64,000 nucleotides of DNA from Symbiodinium microadriaticum. Taxonomy: Eukaryota; Sar; Dinophyceae; Suessiales; Symbiodiniaceae. This document shows positions 12,568 to 22,519 of this stretch, in pieces. The stretch spans positions 20,794 to 84,793 of the forward strand of contig LSRX01000288.1 of the NCBI GenBank assembly GCA_001939145.1, given 5' to 3'. The notes beneath the pieces were generated by a model. The model did no database searches and was not told the DNA's origin. It worked only from the letters and a program-made list of their open reading frames with translations. Numbering within the stretch: the first letter of the stretch is position 1; every line of letters begins with the position of its first letter. The position numbers and the translations under genes were made by a program.

Positions 12568-15500
12568 CACTCTCACTCTCACTCTCACACTCAAACTCAC
12601 ACTCGCACTCACACTCACACTCACGCTCACACTCACTCTACTCAGGTTTGCTCGCTGTTGGGCTGTGGCGTCTCGATGCACGGCTGCATTTTCGTATGGC
12701 TAGAATTTCTTCCCAAGATGATGGGCCATGCGATTGGAGTTAGCAAGTCAGCGATGTGCGGCTGTTTGGCGAGCCCCTTTGTACAGCTTTGCGAGGACGG
12801 GATTGGGCGCAGTGTGGAACACCTTGGACGTAGAGGCAGGTTTCCGAACTCAGATCGTCGCAGCAATTCGAAGTGCACCCCTAGAATCATAGACTGTGTA
12901 CTTCAACTAGTAGTGTGCACCCAACATTGCCAGCTGTTATTGAAGTATCAAGCTCCGATCTATGTAGCTCCGATCTATGTCTATGTAGGTGGAATTTGCT
13001 GCACTTTTGTCGCTGTGCTTCCTTGATGGCCATCGAAGCACCTGACACTTCAGTAATCAAATGTGTGCAGCAAGGAAGCATGTGCAGCGAGCCGGGCGAG
13101 AGAGCACTGAGCATTAGCTCAGTTGTTTGATGTATTGAAGTGGCACTTCAGCAGCAGAGATAGTGCGTGATAATCCCTTGCCACATCAGCCGTGCCAAAG
13201 CGGCTTGGCGAATAATTGAAGCCCATACCAACAAATCCAAACCCTGAGCACTCCTTGGCGAAAGGCTTAAGCTCGGAGCCGTTCCGCCCCAGGGTGGCTC
13301 CAGCGTGGCCGTCTTTGGTCTTGGAGCTGTGGGCTTGGCAGTTATTCAAGGCGACACGGCCGCGTGCTGCTGGAGTTCTTGCTTTCAGGATTTCCTGCGA
13401 ATGTGTAGTAGGGTTCCGCAGAAATCTGACGAGTTTTTGCTTCAAGAGCCGCTGCACATCGTGATTACCTCCACCCTGATCGAGCAACTTCAGGTTCCCA
13501 CATGAGGGGCGCATCCCGCATTTTCGCCATCGACACGTCGCCTGGCATGAATGCTAGAGGCGAGCATATAAAATAGAGGCCATGCGAGAGGGAAAAGACA
13601 TTGTTATTCGCACAAAAAGCCTAACACAGTCATGGCTTGTGGTGAATACTTCGGGCTGCGATGTGGTAGTTGAGAATTGCAAGCCAGGATTCGATTTTTT
13701 TGATTTGCCACATCCGGAGTCGGAGTAAGCCGTGGGGCAGGTTGTCGGTGCTTCCGGCATCCAACTTTGGAGATGCTGCAGCTAACAGATTCCAGCATAT
13801 TCTACGATTTCCATCAGCATACATGAGGGAAGCCAGCACCTTTGCGCACGATGCCCTTAACTTCATGTCCGTCGTGTGCTTTTAAATGTCGAGTCTATGA
13901 GGTTTTGCTTCCCAATGACATCCTTCCGTCCTGTTGGTCGTGTTCCTGCAAGCGATCTTCAGCCTGGTCACCACAGCTTGCCGAGGAATCCAAAGAAGTT
14001 CGAAATTGCCAAGGAGCGGCGCGCTCGAAGCCCTTGTAAGTGCACCCCTTTTGGGTTTGCGGAGTACGAGAACTTAAGCCCAAAAGTCGCATATTATCCA
14101 AGGTTTTGAAGCGTAGTATAGTGTTATAGTGTTTTGGCTGTCGTAGGTGTAGTCTGTCAGGCAAGGAGGCAAGCTGGATTTTCTCAGCGTTGCAAGGTGA
14201 GGTGCTAGTGTGGCTGGCCCGTCACGCCTGCAGCAGCCTTTCAGCTTCGCCCAATCAGCCTCTTTTGATTGCCGAGATCGATCGAGACCTTGCTCAGATT
14301 CGCAGCTAGTCGCACAAAAGGACCAAAGACACAACCTCGTTGGTAATCCGGGCATGCAGATCGCCATGCATATAGGCTCGTACACGTCGGTCTGCCGGCA
14401 GGTGGACTTACTGCATGTATGCCTGTGCAAACATGCAAAAAACCCTATGCGTGCGCAAGTGCTACATGCGCCTATTCTCGCAGGGGTAGATGCATGCGGA
14501 GCATGCGTAGAAAATTGCTTTCCTACATCCAGACTTGTAATTTGCACATGCCCGGCGGGGAAATTCACCCACAAGCTCCTGCTTTCACGCACAATTGATG
14601 GATTGATTGTTTGATTGCTTGATTGATGGATGGATGGATGGATGGATGGATGGATTGTATGTATGTATGTATGTATGTATGTATGTATGTATGTATGTAT
14701 GTATGTACACCTCGACTGATGCGTCGAGTGCGAGTGCTAAAGAATGAATGAATGAATGAATGAATGAATGAATGAAATGTATGTATGTATGTATGTATGT
14801 ATGTATGTATGTATGTATGTATGTGTGTGTGTGTATGTATGTATGTATGTATGTGTGTGTGTGTATGTATGTATGTATGTATGTATGTATGTATGTATGT
14901 GTGTGTGTATGTATGTATGTATGTATGTCTGTATGTATGTATGTGTGTGTGTATGTATGTATGTATGTATGTCTGTACGCATGTAAAGTTTTGAGGACTC
15001 TGATTGTATGTGTGTGCGGGTGGGCATGTGTGCATGTGCGTATTGTATCTGAGTCTGTAACACCATCTAATACACACACACATAGACATAGGTGCATGTA
15101 CATTCTTATAAACGGAGAGACGCATTTGGCAACTAGGCTCTGCTTCTGCATTGTCTTCAACCCTCGAAGGATCTTGGAGCCACGGACTGTGTCAATCCCA
15201 AGGATTACGACAAGCCTATCCAGCAGGCTCGAAGGTTTCTGGAGGTTTCGCGTGTAGCCGACAGAAGGCTTGGCCAGAAGCGGAACGACTCTCCGGATGA
15301 CTTCCGAAGGGCTGATGCATTGACCTCTAGAGTTCTAGTTGAGGTCTTGGTCGGGATGACGAAGTGGGGAATCGACTACACATTTGACTGCATCTGGACC
15401 GCAGCATGTCGAGAGACGGAACAGTATTGGGTTGAGCAAGACTCTGCATAGGCTGCGCGGAGTGGGGACGCACTAAGTATGAAGTGGAGCTGCCCAAGGT

Positions 15501-16949
15501 ACCGGCAACACAGAGGTGATGCGTGCAGCGCTCGAGCCACTTGGCAAGAAGAAGCCTCAGGGTCCCTAGAGATGGACTCCATGTGTTGGTTCCTGCTGAG
15601 TCGAGCTTCCAGATTTTTTATGCATCCCTGCTCCGTTCCTGCAGTTGTGTTCAACCACAGCGTACGGCTACGTACGAACTTCTCGGCAAAGAGACCGCAA
15701 CCTGTCAGGAGCGCGCACCGTGGCTGGGGCGAGTCCTGTATCATTGGCGTGGCGGCCGCTGGGAAGGCCTGGGCTGGAGGGATGAGGGGATCATTTGGAG
15801 ACAGCTCGCTCTTCTGGAAGGCGGTTCAGCTGCTCCTCAAGGGCCTTCGTCTTGAGAAGCAAAGCAACCCGACCCGAGACAGCCTAATGCCTCGCCGAAG
15901 GATCCTGAAAAGCTTCAAGTGTTTGAAGTGTTTCCGCTGTGCAAGGAGATCAGCACTCGGCCTTTCCAGCTTGTCACGGGTCGGAAGTGGACTGGCACGG
16001 CTGGGTTCCCGGCAGGTCCGCATGATTCGGTTTTGGGCTTGGGCCTTGCAGACGATGGTAAAGTTGGGTCCTCTCCAGAGTGTTTGAATGCCGGAACCAA
16101 TCCGCGGTACCGGCTATGCTGGGCTTGACCAAGCTACGATTCATTCACGACATGACTAGAATATGCGCACGAAGTCTCCACTTGCTCCTGCCCTGCCTCC
16201 TCCTCGTGCTTCTTCGCTTCGACTGATCCCCCACTAATCAAAATCGGTGTTGGCTGTGACTATCTCTTATGTTCCAACTGGCTTCGATTCCGCACCCCCA
16301 GGCCTTTGGCGGCTTCAAGGGGCGATCCGAGGTGCCGCCTTTGATCGATGCCTATGAGGCTCCCCTGGGCACTTTCATTTGTAGTTTCCGAGCTTGAGAT
16401 GAAGATGGTTCTCACTGCTTCGGCACCGGCGAGAGAAGTGACGGCATGATGCCTTGGAAATGGCTTAGTTTTGAGGATGTTTCAGGCGAAGATGGCCAAA
16501 GCGAAGCCTTGTAAGACCATGAGAATCAGCCCGGGTCCGGTGGTCCTTGCCCGGATGCAGCCCAGGCCGGGAAGCTGAAGCTGGATCACTACATTACGCA
16601 CCGCTTTGAGGGTGTAGAAGGCAGATGGTTGGCCCAAATTTGGCACTTTTCGGGCTGCATGGCATGGACCAGTGGAGCAGTGAAAGAGTTGTTCGCTGCT
16701 CTTAGCAGCCTGGCGGCTCTTTGGCCTTTGGGCCAGGCAACCTGAAGGCAATCGATGCACTGCACTCTGGCGAATGCCTCCGCGCAGCCTGGCTCTCAGC
16801 AAGTCTACACTCCCCACGGAAGATGTCTGTAACTGCCTGCGAGTTTTGAACAGCCGGCCAGTGTAGTCCTTGCCTTCTCCGAAGCTCGAACTTTACCTGT
16901 GTGACCTCGCAGCGAAATGAACATAGACAATGAGGTGGTCACCTACTGA
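7678..16949 (+). CDS. ADH5: class III alcohol dehydrogenase / S-(hydroxymethyl)glutathione dehydrogenase, multi-exon, 5' incomplete
   Basis: Zinc- and NAD-dependent oxidation of S-(hydroxymethyl)glutathione (formaldehyde detoxification), which in this family can also reduce S-nitrosoglutathione. I placed 22 exons; all 19 adjacent joins outside one gap keep phase and give continuous family sequence. Catalytic zinc ligands are present: Cys in ALCHTD, the GHEA His, and Cys in LLGCG. The four structural-zinc cysteines are in the exons at 8453-9087. KIRGTQ carries the glutathione-binding Arg typical of class III. GLGAVG is the Rossmann turn. The protein ends LRAVVTY-stop. Not found: the N-terminus (roughly the first 35-40 residues) and one exon of about 9 codons between 11035 and 12645. 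Donors are 12 GC, 6 GT and 3 GA; every placed exon begins with G after AG. Confidence 0.92.
9648..10319 (+). CDS. SET-domain protein (probable protein-lysine methyltransferase), intronless, nested in an ADH intron
   Basis: A 223-residue intact frame from ATG 9648. The SET domain fills about residues 75-205: GLGLFAAEAL (88-97) is the N-terminal SET strand, RYINDC with following Arg-Asn (156-163) is the cofactor-binding pseudoknot motif, and GEELFFDYGEKYW (191-203) carries the catalytic Tyr. The usual Asn-His is Asn-Asp here. No post-SET cysteines. The N-terminal 60 residues are charged and helical (possible coiled coil at 8-30 and 50-65). The family transfers methyl from S-adenosylmethionine to lysine; the substrate is unknown. 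The gene lies wholly inside the ADH intron 9435-10970, same strand, without introns of its own, which suggests a retrocopy. It could also be an exon of a separate overlapping gene. Confidence 0.88.
   Translation: MFVVEPLDDARYRQLHDRLRRLEAWLELAVTPSEEECGEDRDLLSCPDDLKRLRQRCEAVRGELGAALPPQRGEHLRVEASGLGPGAGLGLFAAEALEAGAVVAQYSGDLHDLRTSRALEDQAYVMRLGPTGPSKDEIASGCIYVDAGPHKELWARYINDCRNPQRYNLELVCRPQRHFAELYASRPIAQGEELFFDYGEKYWDDRISLGGLPPAVLEELPES
10971..14013 (+). CDS. ADH5: ADH exons, substrate/NAD-binding block
   Basis: Exons at 10971-11034 (HFMGCSTFSEYTVV...SCAK; donor GT), 12646-12674 (VCSLLGCGVS; GA), 12796-12835 (TGLGAVWNTLDVE; GC), 13293-13363 (SSVAVFGLGAVGLAVIQG; GT), 13507-13536 (GASRIFAID; GT) and 13986-14013 (NPKKFEIAK; GA). 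The Asp closing RIFAID is at the position that selects NAD. Between 11034 and 12646 about nine codons equivalent to the family's xxPxAPLDK segment are missing; I found no match with AG/G[TCA] borders. Confidence 0.9.
11508..11545. repeat. (CT)n microsatellite
   Basis: CT dinucleotide run with a few G interruptions, inside the long ADH intron after 11034. Confidence 0.85.
12513..12645. repeat. CTCACA/CTCACT array ending at an ADH splice acceptor
   Basis: A C/T/A-only array of CTCACT, CTCTCA and CTCACA units on the + strand. It ends in CTACTCAG, whose AG is the acceptor of the ADH exon at 12646, so the microsatellite forms the whole upstream side of that acceptor. Open frames through it (Ser/His-Thr repeats) are artefacts. 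Confidence 0.9.
12951..12980. repeat. 15-bp perfect tandem duplication
   Basis: AGCTCCGATCTATGT occurs twice head to tail inside an ADH intron. Confidence 0.9.
14597..14985. repeat. composite tetranucleotide array (GATT, GATG, GTAT, GAAT, GTGT)
   Basis: Successive blocks: GATT/GATG to about 14655, GTAT to 14706, a 36-bp unique spacer, GAAT to about 14776, then GTAT interrupted by GTGT to 14985. It lies in the ADH intron 14014-15169. Long frames on both strands through it (Tyr-Ile-His-Thr, Met-Tyr-Val-Cys) are translated repeat. Confidence 0.95.
15170..16949 (+). CDS. ADH5: ADH exons, C-terminal block to the stop codon
   Basis: Exons at 15170-15226 (GATDCVNPKDYDKPIQQ), 15344-15389 (VLVGMTKWGIDYTFD), 15499-15535 (TGNTEVMRAALE), 15709-15766 (HRGWGESCIIGVAAAGK), 15946-15999 (EISTRPFQLVTGRKWTGT), 16302-16358 (AFGGFKGRSEVPPLIDAYE), 16566-16620 (AGKLKLDHYITHRFEGVE), 16737-16786 (NLKAIDALHSGECLRA) and 16935-16949 (VVTY then TGA). 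All eight donors in this block are GC; all acceptors are AG followed by G. The final coding exon is 15 nt including the stop. GT-AG gene models would miss this whole half. Confidence 0.93.
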
Positions 16950-17636
16950 GTGGACATTGGCTTCCAGATGGTGGCGCCGTCAGCGTGGGAGCAGGGAGTC
17001 ATGTTGCAAGTTGCAAGGGCATCTGCTCCAGGGCAGGCGGAAGTTCCAAGGAGTACGGGTGCCGTCGTGTTTCACGAATACGCCATCTTCTGAGGTGCTG
17101 GCAGGTCTGAGGGCAAGTCCACAGATTCTGGGGCGCATGAGTAGTTGAGTAGTTCGTGGAACGTAGCTTTTGGGATGCGCTCCCTGGCACCAGTGCCCAG
17201 GAGGGGCCGGAGCTATTTCAATCCCCTGGTGCTGGAGAGCGTCCCAAACGAAGTGTAGGATAATGAGCCTCGCCACAGGGCGTTAGCCGAAACGGCGTTT
17301 AGCCTAGCTCGAAATCTGCGCGAGAAAAAGGCAAAGGCACCCGGGAGCGCCAAGCGGCGTCAGAAGCTCGAAGAGCACTTTCCGTGAATCGCGATGACCT
17401 GTTAGCACGGCGTTCCGAAGTGGAGGGATGCGCAGCTTCCACAGGACCAGAACAAGCCGGTCTTCAATTTCATCTTCTGCCTCGTCGTGGCCTCAGCAGA
17501 TGTGCAATGCGCTCCGACGGTACTTTGTGGGGTCCCGTGGAGGCCTTGCTCCCACAGGCGCTTTCGACCGTCTTCAAGGCAATGGGGCTAGGGCGGCGAG
17601 GGCCTTCTTGTGAGAGTTTGCCCCTGACACGCCTTG

Positions 17637-17639
17637 GTA

Positions 17640-17670
<31 letters not shown>

Positions 17671-17674
17671 TTCA
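17637..17674. repeat. (TA)n followed by a T-run
   Basis: About 11 TA units, then ten T and CAG. The T-run plus CAG looks like a strong splice acceptor, but the frame after it is less exon-like than the block starting at 17716. Confidence 0.85.
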
Positions 17675-17715
17675 GAGCTGGATAAGGGCTCTCTAGAAAG
17701 GGGTTCCTCCTGCAG

Positions 17716-17776
17716 GAGATCGCCTTCCGCGGCTTTGACGGCGACTTGGACGTGTCGCTTGCCTCAAACAGCGTGG
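17716..17776 (+). CDS. candidate internal exon, product unknown
   Basis: Bounded by TGCAG and a GTAGG donor. It reads EIAFRGFDGDLDVSLASNSV with G/C at nearly every third position, as in the ADH exons. No family recognised. Confidence 0.35.
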
Positions 17777-20700
17777 GTAGGATAGATCTGATTCGTTGCA
17801 GCTCTTCTCACGTGGTTCTCCACGCCCTGTTCTCTAAAACATCGCACACCCTTTTTCAAGCGACAAATACGAGGAATGTGCTCCAATTCTGGGTGGCCGT
17901 GTTCCAGGCAGCGGCCTCGGGGTCCCAAAGCCGTGGCCGTGGGTTCGCGCTGTGCCTTGCTGGGGCCTTTGGCCGTTAGGTGGTGGTGAACTTCTGCGGC
18001 ATGCCGATCTACACCCTCAAAGTTCTTGGGCCTCAGCAGGTGCCCCTGGAGGCTCGGGCATGTGCGACTTGGGATCATGATGCCATGGGCCTTGGTACTT
18101 GAGCTTCGGAAGGAGATCAGCAGCATTGCTGTTGGTGGCTCGCGCTGCCTCTTCTTTGCAGAGGATCACCGCTGTGTAGTGCACAAGTGTTCGAGAATAG
18201 CCCTTTACGGCCACAGCATTCAGAGAGAAGCTCCTGCAGGGCGGGTTTGATTTTGTTTGGTCTCTCTGTTCGAAGCTTGGAGATTGGCATCGGCCATTCT
18301 TGGCAGGACCAGGTGATCACCAACTGCGGCTTGCCGGATGCAGCCCGGCTTGTCACTGCAAAACCCATTCCCGCCCTGAGATTTTGGTCAGAGGGAGCGG
18401 GATCGGTATCAGAGGCAGCGCTGATGGTGCTGTGCCTTCTTCTGTCAGCATTTTTCCCTGCCGGTCTGTCCAACACTCATCATGCTGGAGTGCTTTGTGT
18501 CCGTTCCGTTTCTTGCAAGGGTGTTCGATTTCCATGAAAGTGAGTCCCGGCCCCTTCGCGTTGATCATCTGGACACCAAGCCCAGAAGCGCAGAAGCTCC
18601 GATCCAGACACGTCAAGCCTCCAAGGAGAAACCGTGCGACAACTGCAGCGCTGCTTTCGCACCGGTTTGCAGCCTCGGAACGGGTCGATACGCACATCTA
18701 AGCTATCTTGGTACTGCTGAGGGTGGACAGGATAAATCTGACGCAGTGTTTCGGGCTCCCTCCTGCATGAAGCCAAGTCTATAGACACTTGACGCCTAGA
18801 GCAGACTTGCCCCAGCTGCTTGGCTCAAAGTGCGGCCTCTTGGCCAAGGATGCGGAGAAGCATGCAAGCATGTACAAAGAAATCGAGCTTGTAGTCTGGT
18901 TGTGCAAGAATCTGCAGACTGTATGTCTGATGTGTCGCTGCGAACCCCAAAAAGCCACGAAGCCAAGCCCTGAACGCATCATCGCATCCTCAAATTGGAC
19001 GTTGGAGCTCGTACAGCTCCACAAGAGTCGGCGAAATTCCTCGTCCCGAGAGAAAAGCACCGCCCGTCCTGGCCATGGAGGGAATCTCCGAGGCCTGCTG
19101 CGGAGTTTCCGTCTTCGGGTGTTTGAAGACTTTTTGACTTCGTCTGCGTGACATACTACATGATGCGCATGATCCTGGTATTGCTGTCGCCGCTGATGTT
19201 GTGAGGACGAAGATGACATTGGCACTCGTAGTTCTGATTGCCGTGGTGACGACTAGGGTGGTGATGTTGATGACGATGCCCACGCCAGAATTTTGAACGA
19301 CAGGAGATCAAAGATTCAGGATCGTAGGCAGCCGTAATGGCGGGAATCGTGGCTTACCCAGAAAGCCTCCTGCCCTCGTGATGTGAACACGAGCCAAGCC
19401 GCACCGGAACTCCTCTTCGGACTGTTCGGAGCTTGTCAATCCTGTGCGAAACGAGAATAATTACACGACTGAGAACCATAGCCGTTGTCGTCATTTAAGA
19501 GGAACGATGGCAACCAGGACGATAGAAGCATGAGCCTCTACACCCAAGATAGGATGCAATTGCTTGTGCAGGCGGTGGCCGCAATTGAGCATGAGTTGGA
19601 CGAAACTTGTCAGATTCGGGAAAGGTTATCACGGGTTTGAGGCTAGTCTTGCGCAATCACTGTCCATCCATTTTCTCGTCTAACTGAAAGGCAAAAAAAA
19701 CATGGTTGCTAGCCGACGTTTTTTGGCATGCTCGGACTGCACATAAAGAGTTCATGTCCTGCTGCCAATTGCTTGCTACCCTCCGTTCTGGCTCACTCGG
19801 AGTCACCCTGATATCTCACCTCTAGTTGTGTGTGTGGGTCTTGGGCTGTGCCAGAGCGAGTTTCTTCCCATCAAGCTCGGTCTTGGGGTTCCACGGTCCT
19901 CTTGGAGGCAAAAGTAATGTGAGCATCCCTTACCATCGCCACCCTTCTGAGGAGATCGCTTCACGGTCGCAAAAGGTGAAGGCCAGGCGGCATGGGGGAA
20001 GGCTTTCAGAGTTGGAGTTTGGGCTTTGCTCGCGATCTTTGCCTAAACCCTTTGCGGTTTAGGCCGGAGGACCTTGAGAGTCCAGCTTGCCGGCATAGGC
20101 CCAAAGCCCGTGCTGAAATAAAGGCCCTCCTCCGACTGGCAGGCCGCCGTGCGACAGTTCTCGGCCGCATCTTCCAGCTCGGCGAAGAAAGCTCAGGCAA
20201 AGACCTCGTATGGTTCCTTCATCCCACAAACCCCCCCATGATGCTCGGAAGCTGAGGAGCCGTTTACGAATGGCGACAGTGCGTCGCCCTTGGGCGAAAA
20301 CCCGAAGGCCCGACTGAGACTGGGCTTTTGAGCAATACCCAGCTCCAAGGTTTCATGACTTTGCGACAAGCACAAGTCCCTCGGTCCCATATCTTCCGGA
20401 CCGGACGTGTTTTGCACGTCGAGGTTCCGATCGCGCTGCAGAGGTTCTGGAGGGCGCAGCAGGAGCGCGTCGTGCGCCGCGGTTGCATCGATGCCGGGCG
20501 GCGTGCAGCTTGAAGCCATGCAAGCTTGAACCCCGGTGCCCGCACAGCAAGCTATGTGCACCTGCGGCCGTGTGCGCCAAGTAGGGACGAAGCGGAAGCA
20601 TCCTACCAAGTCGCCGAACGAGTAGCAAGGCCCGCGGGCTCCAACGTCGCCTCCATCAACACTGAGAAGAAGCGCAACTTCTACTCCTTGTCCCTTGGCT

Positions 20701-21484
20701 TCCTTCCGACAGAAAGTCGGAAGTCTCTCTGGAGAGAGCATGTGCGCTCTGGGCTTCGAGATCCTTTTTGGACTGCAGTCTTCATTCCTCTTCGAGCCTG
20801 TTTGGCAAAAGGTACGGTATCTGGGTGCCTTGGCAGCAGGGATGCAGCAGATGCCGGCGTGTGCTGGGTGGCGAACAGCTATTTTGCAGTGGGGCAGCCT
20901 GCAAAGCGTTCTGACGCCAGGAAGAGCTCAGCAGCCGTGCGGAGGAGATTCAGGGAGTAAGTGGGAGGGAGTCAGTAGCCGCCGGTCTTGTCCGTGCCCG
21001 ATATTTTCGGAATGCTAGCTGGTGGAGGGGACGGTGGCCGGTGAGGGGAGCACGGGATGCAGAAGTTTCGGCAATCAGTAATCTCCAGTTTTGTGGTGAT
21101 CCAGCGAGGGTGGTGAATGAAGGCTTATATAAGCGGTTGCGGCCGCGGCCGGCTGCGAAAACTCCTGTTTCCTTATCCAGGACGTGCAGATGCGATATCA
21201 ATCGACTAGCAGGTCTCACATGAACCTGTTCATGCACGAGGACACCGAAAGGGTTTCAGGGGGCTGAGCGCTCTGGAAAGCGTCCTTACGCCTCAGCGGC
21301 CCTTAGACTCCGAACCGAGCCGACCGAATCGTAAGGAGGTGAAGAAGGAGAAGCAAGCAGAGCACGCGCTGACGTGCCTGCATCGCCCCTTCGGCTTCGT
21401 TACCGAGGGTCCGGGGGTTGAGTTTGGAAAGGTTGGAAAGCCACACCGACAACACTCGTCACAGAGCAGTTGTGTCCGACCAAG

Positions 21485-22283
21485 GGACTCTGATGGATCC
21501 ACACTCCACAGCCCGGCTGGTCTGGTCCTTCGTGGGATTGCTTTGTGCTACTTGGGTCGCATGCATATCAGAAACCATTCTTATGTGGGCTTTTCAACGA
21601 CCGCTGGACCTCGAGCGACTTTAGGTTATCTTCGACGCCTTCTCCATCCCGGTGATCGTGAGCTGGGAAATTCCGAACTCGGAGGTCCGGTATTGCACCG
21701 GTATTCTGTGAAGACGAACTCTGTTTTAGTGGTTGGGGTTTGGGTTGAAGGGGCGAAAACTGCGAAGTCAACTTGACCTCCGAGCCTGCTGATACCCATG
21801 TGATGTCATGTATTCTCCGCCATATTCGGCTTGCAGTCATGCCTCCTTGCAAGGTCAGTGTTGTCATCAAGTTCCTGAATCTGGAGGATCGTTAAATATC
21901 CAGCAGCCCTAAGTCAAACCAAAGAAAGACACCTTAGCAACTCCGATCAGTGTGCAACCATGCGCAAGCCAAAGAAACCCGGACGCTGCTGCAGGTCGAG
22001 TCGGTTCTAATACCCATGATGCTCTACTGGACGGTTGACATCGGCGCGAGTGCGCAGACAGGCCGGGTTGTGTGCTTCATCATAGAAAAAGGGGACTCAT
22101 CTTAATCTTAGTGGTCATAGAGCGATTAGTGGAATCTAAAACTGGTGTTGACTAGTAGTGACCGTAATCGATACAATGAACTAAAGATTGCAGCATATAG
22201 TAGTAGTAGTCGTCGTCGTGGTGGTGGTGGTGGTGGTGCTAGTGGTGCTAGTAGTGGTAGTAGTGGTAGTGGTAGTGGTAGTG

Positions 22284-22332
<49 letters not shown>

Positions 22333-22371
22333 CGGTAGTGGTAGTGGTANGTGGTAGTGGTAGTGGTAGTG

Positions 22372-22420
<49 letters not shown>

Positions 22421-22470
22421 CGGTAGTGGTAGTGGTAGTGGTAGTTGTAGCAGGAACAGGAGCCGGAGCA

Positions 22471-22519
<49 letters not shown>

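Larger units (their letters stand above)
16950..21484. other. ADH 3' flank, then unassigned sequence before the channel gene
   Basis: No recognised domain. Exon-like blocks on the + strand with high G/C third positions are at 17716-17776 (separate entry), 19992-20255 (open, RAEIKALLRLAGRRATVLGR) and 20628-20700 (NVASINTEKKRNFYSLSLG after a CAAG acceptor). They could be 5' exons of the ion-channel gene downstream; nothing here proves it. Confidence 0.35.

Noticed and set aside
14565..15160. Long Tyr-Ile-His-Thr and Met-Tyr-Val-Cys frames
   Set aside because: Translated tetranucleotide microsatellite.
21222..21250. NLFMHEDTERV as an ADH C-terminal exon
   Set aside because: The true C-terminal exons (16737-16786 and 16935-16949) were found; this is coincidence.
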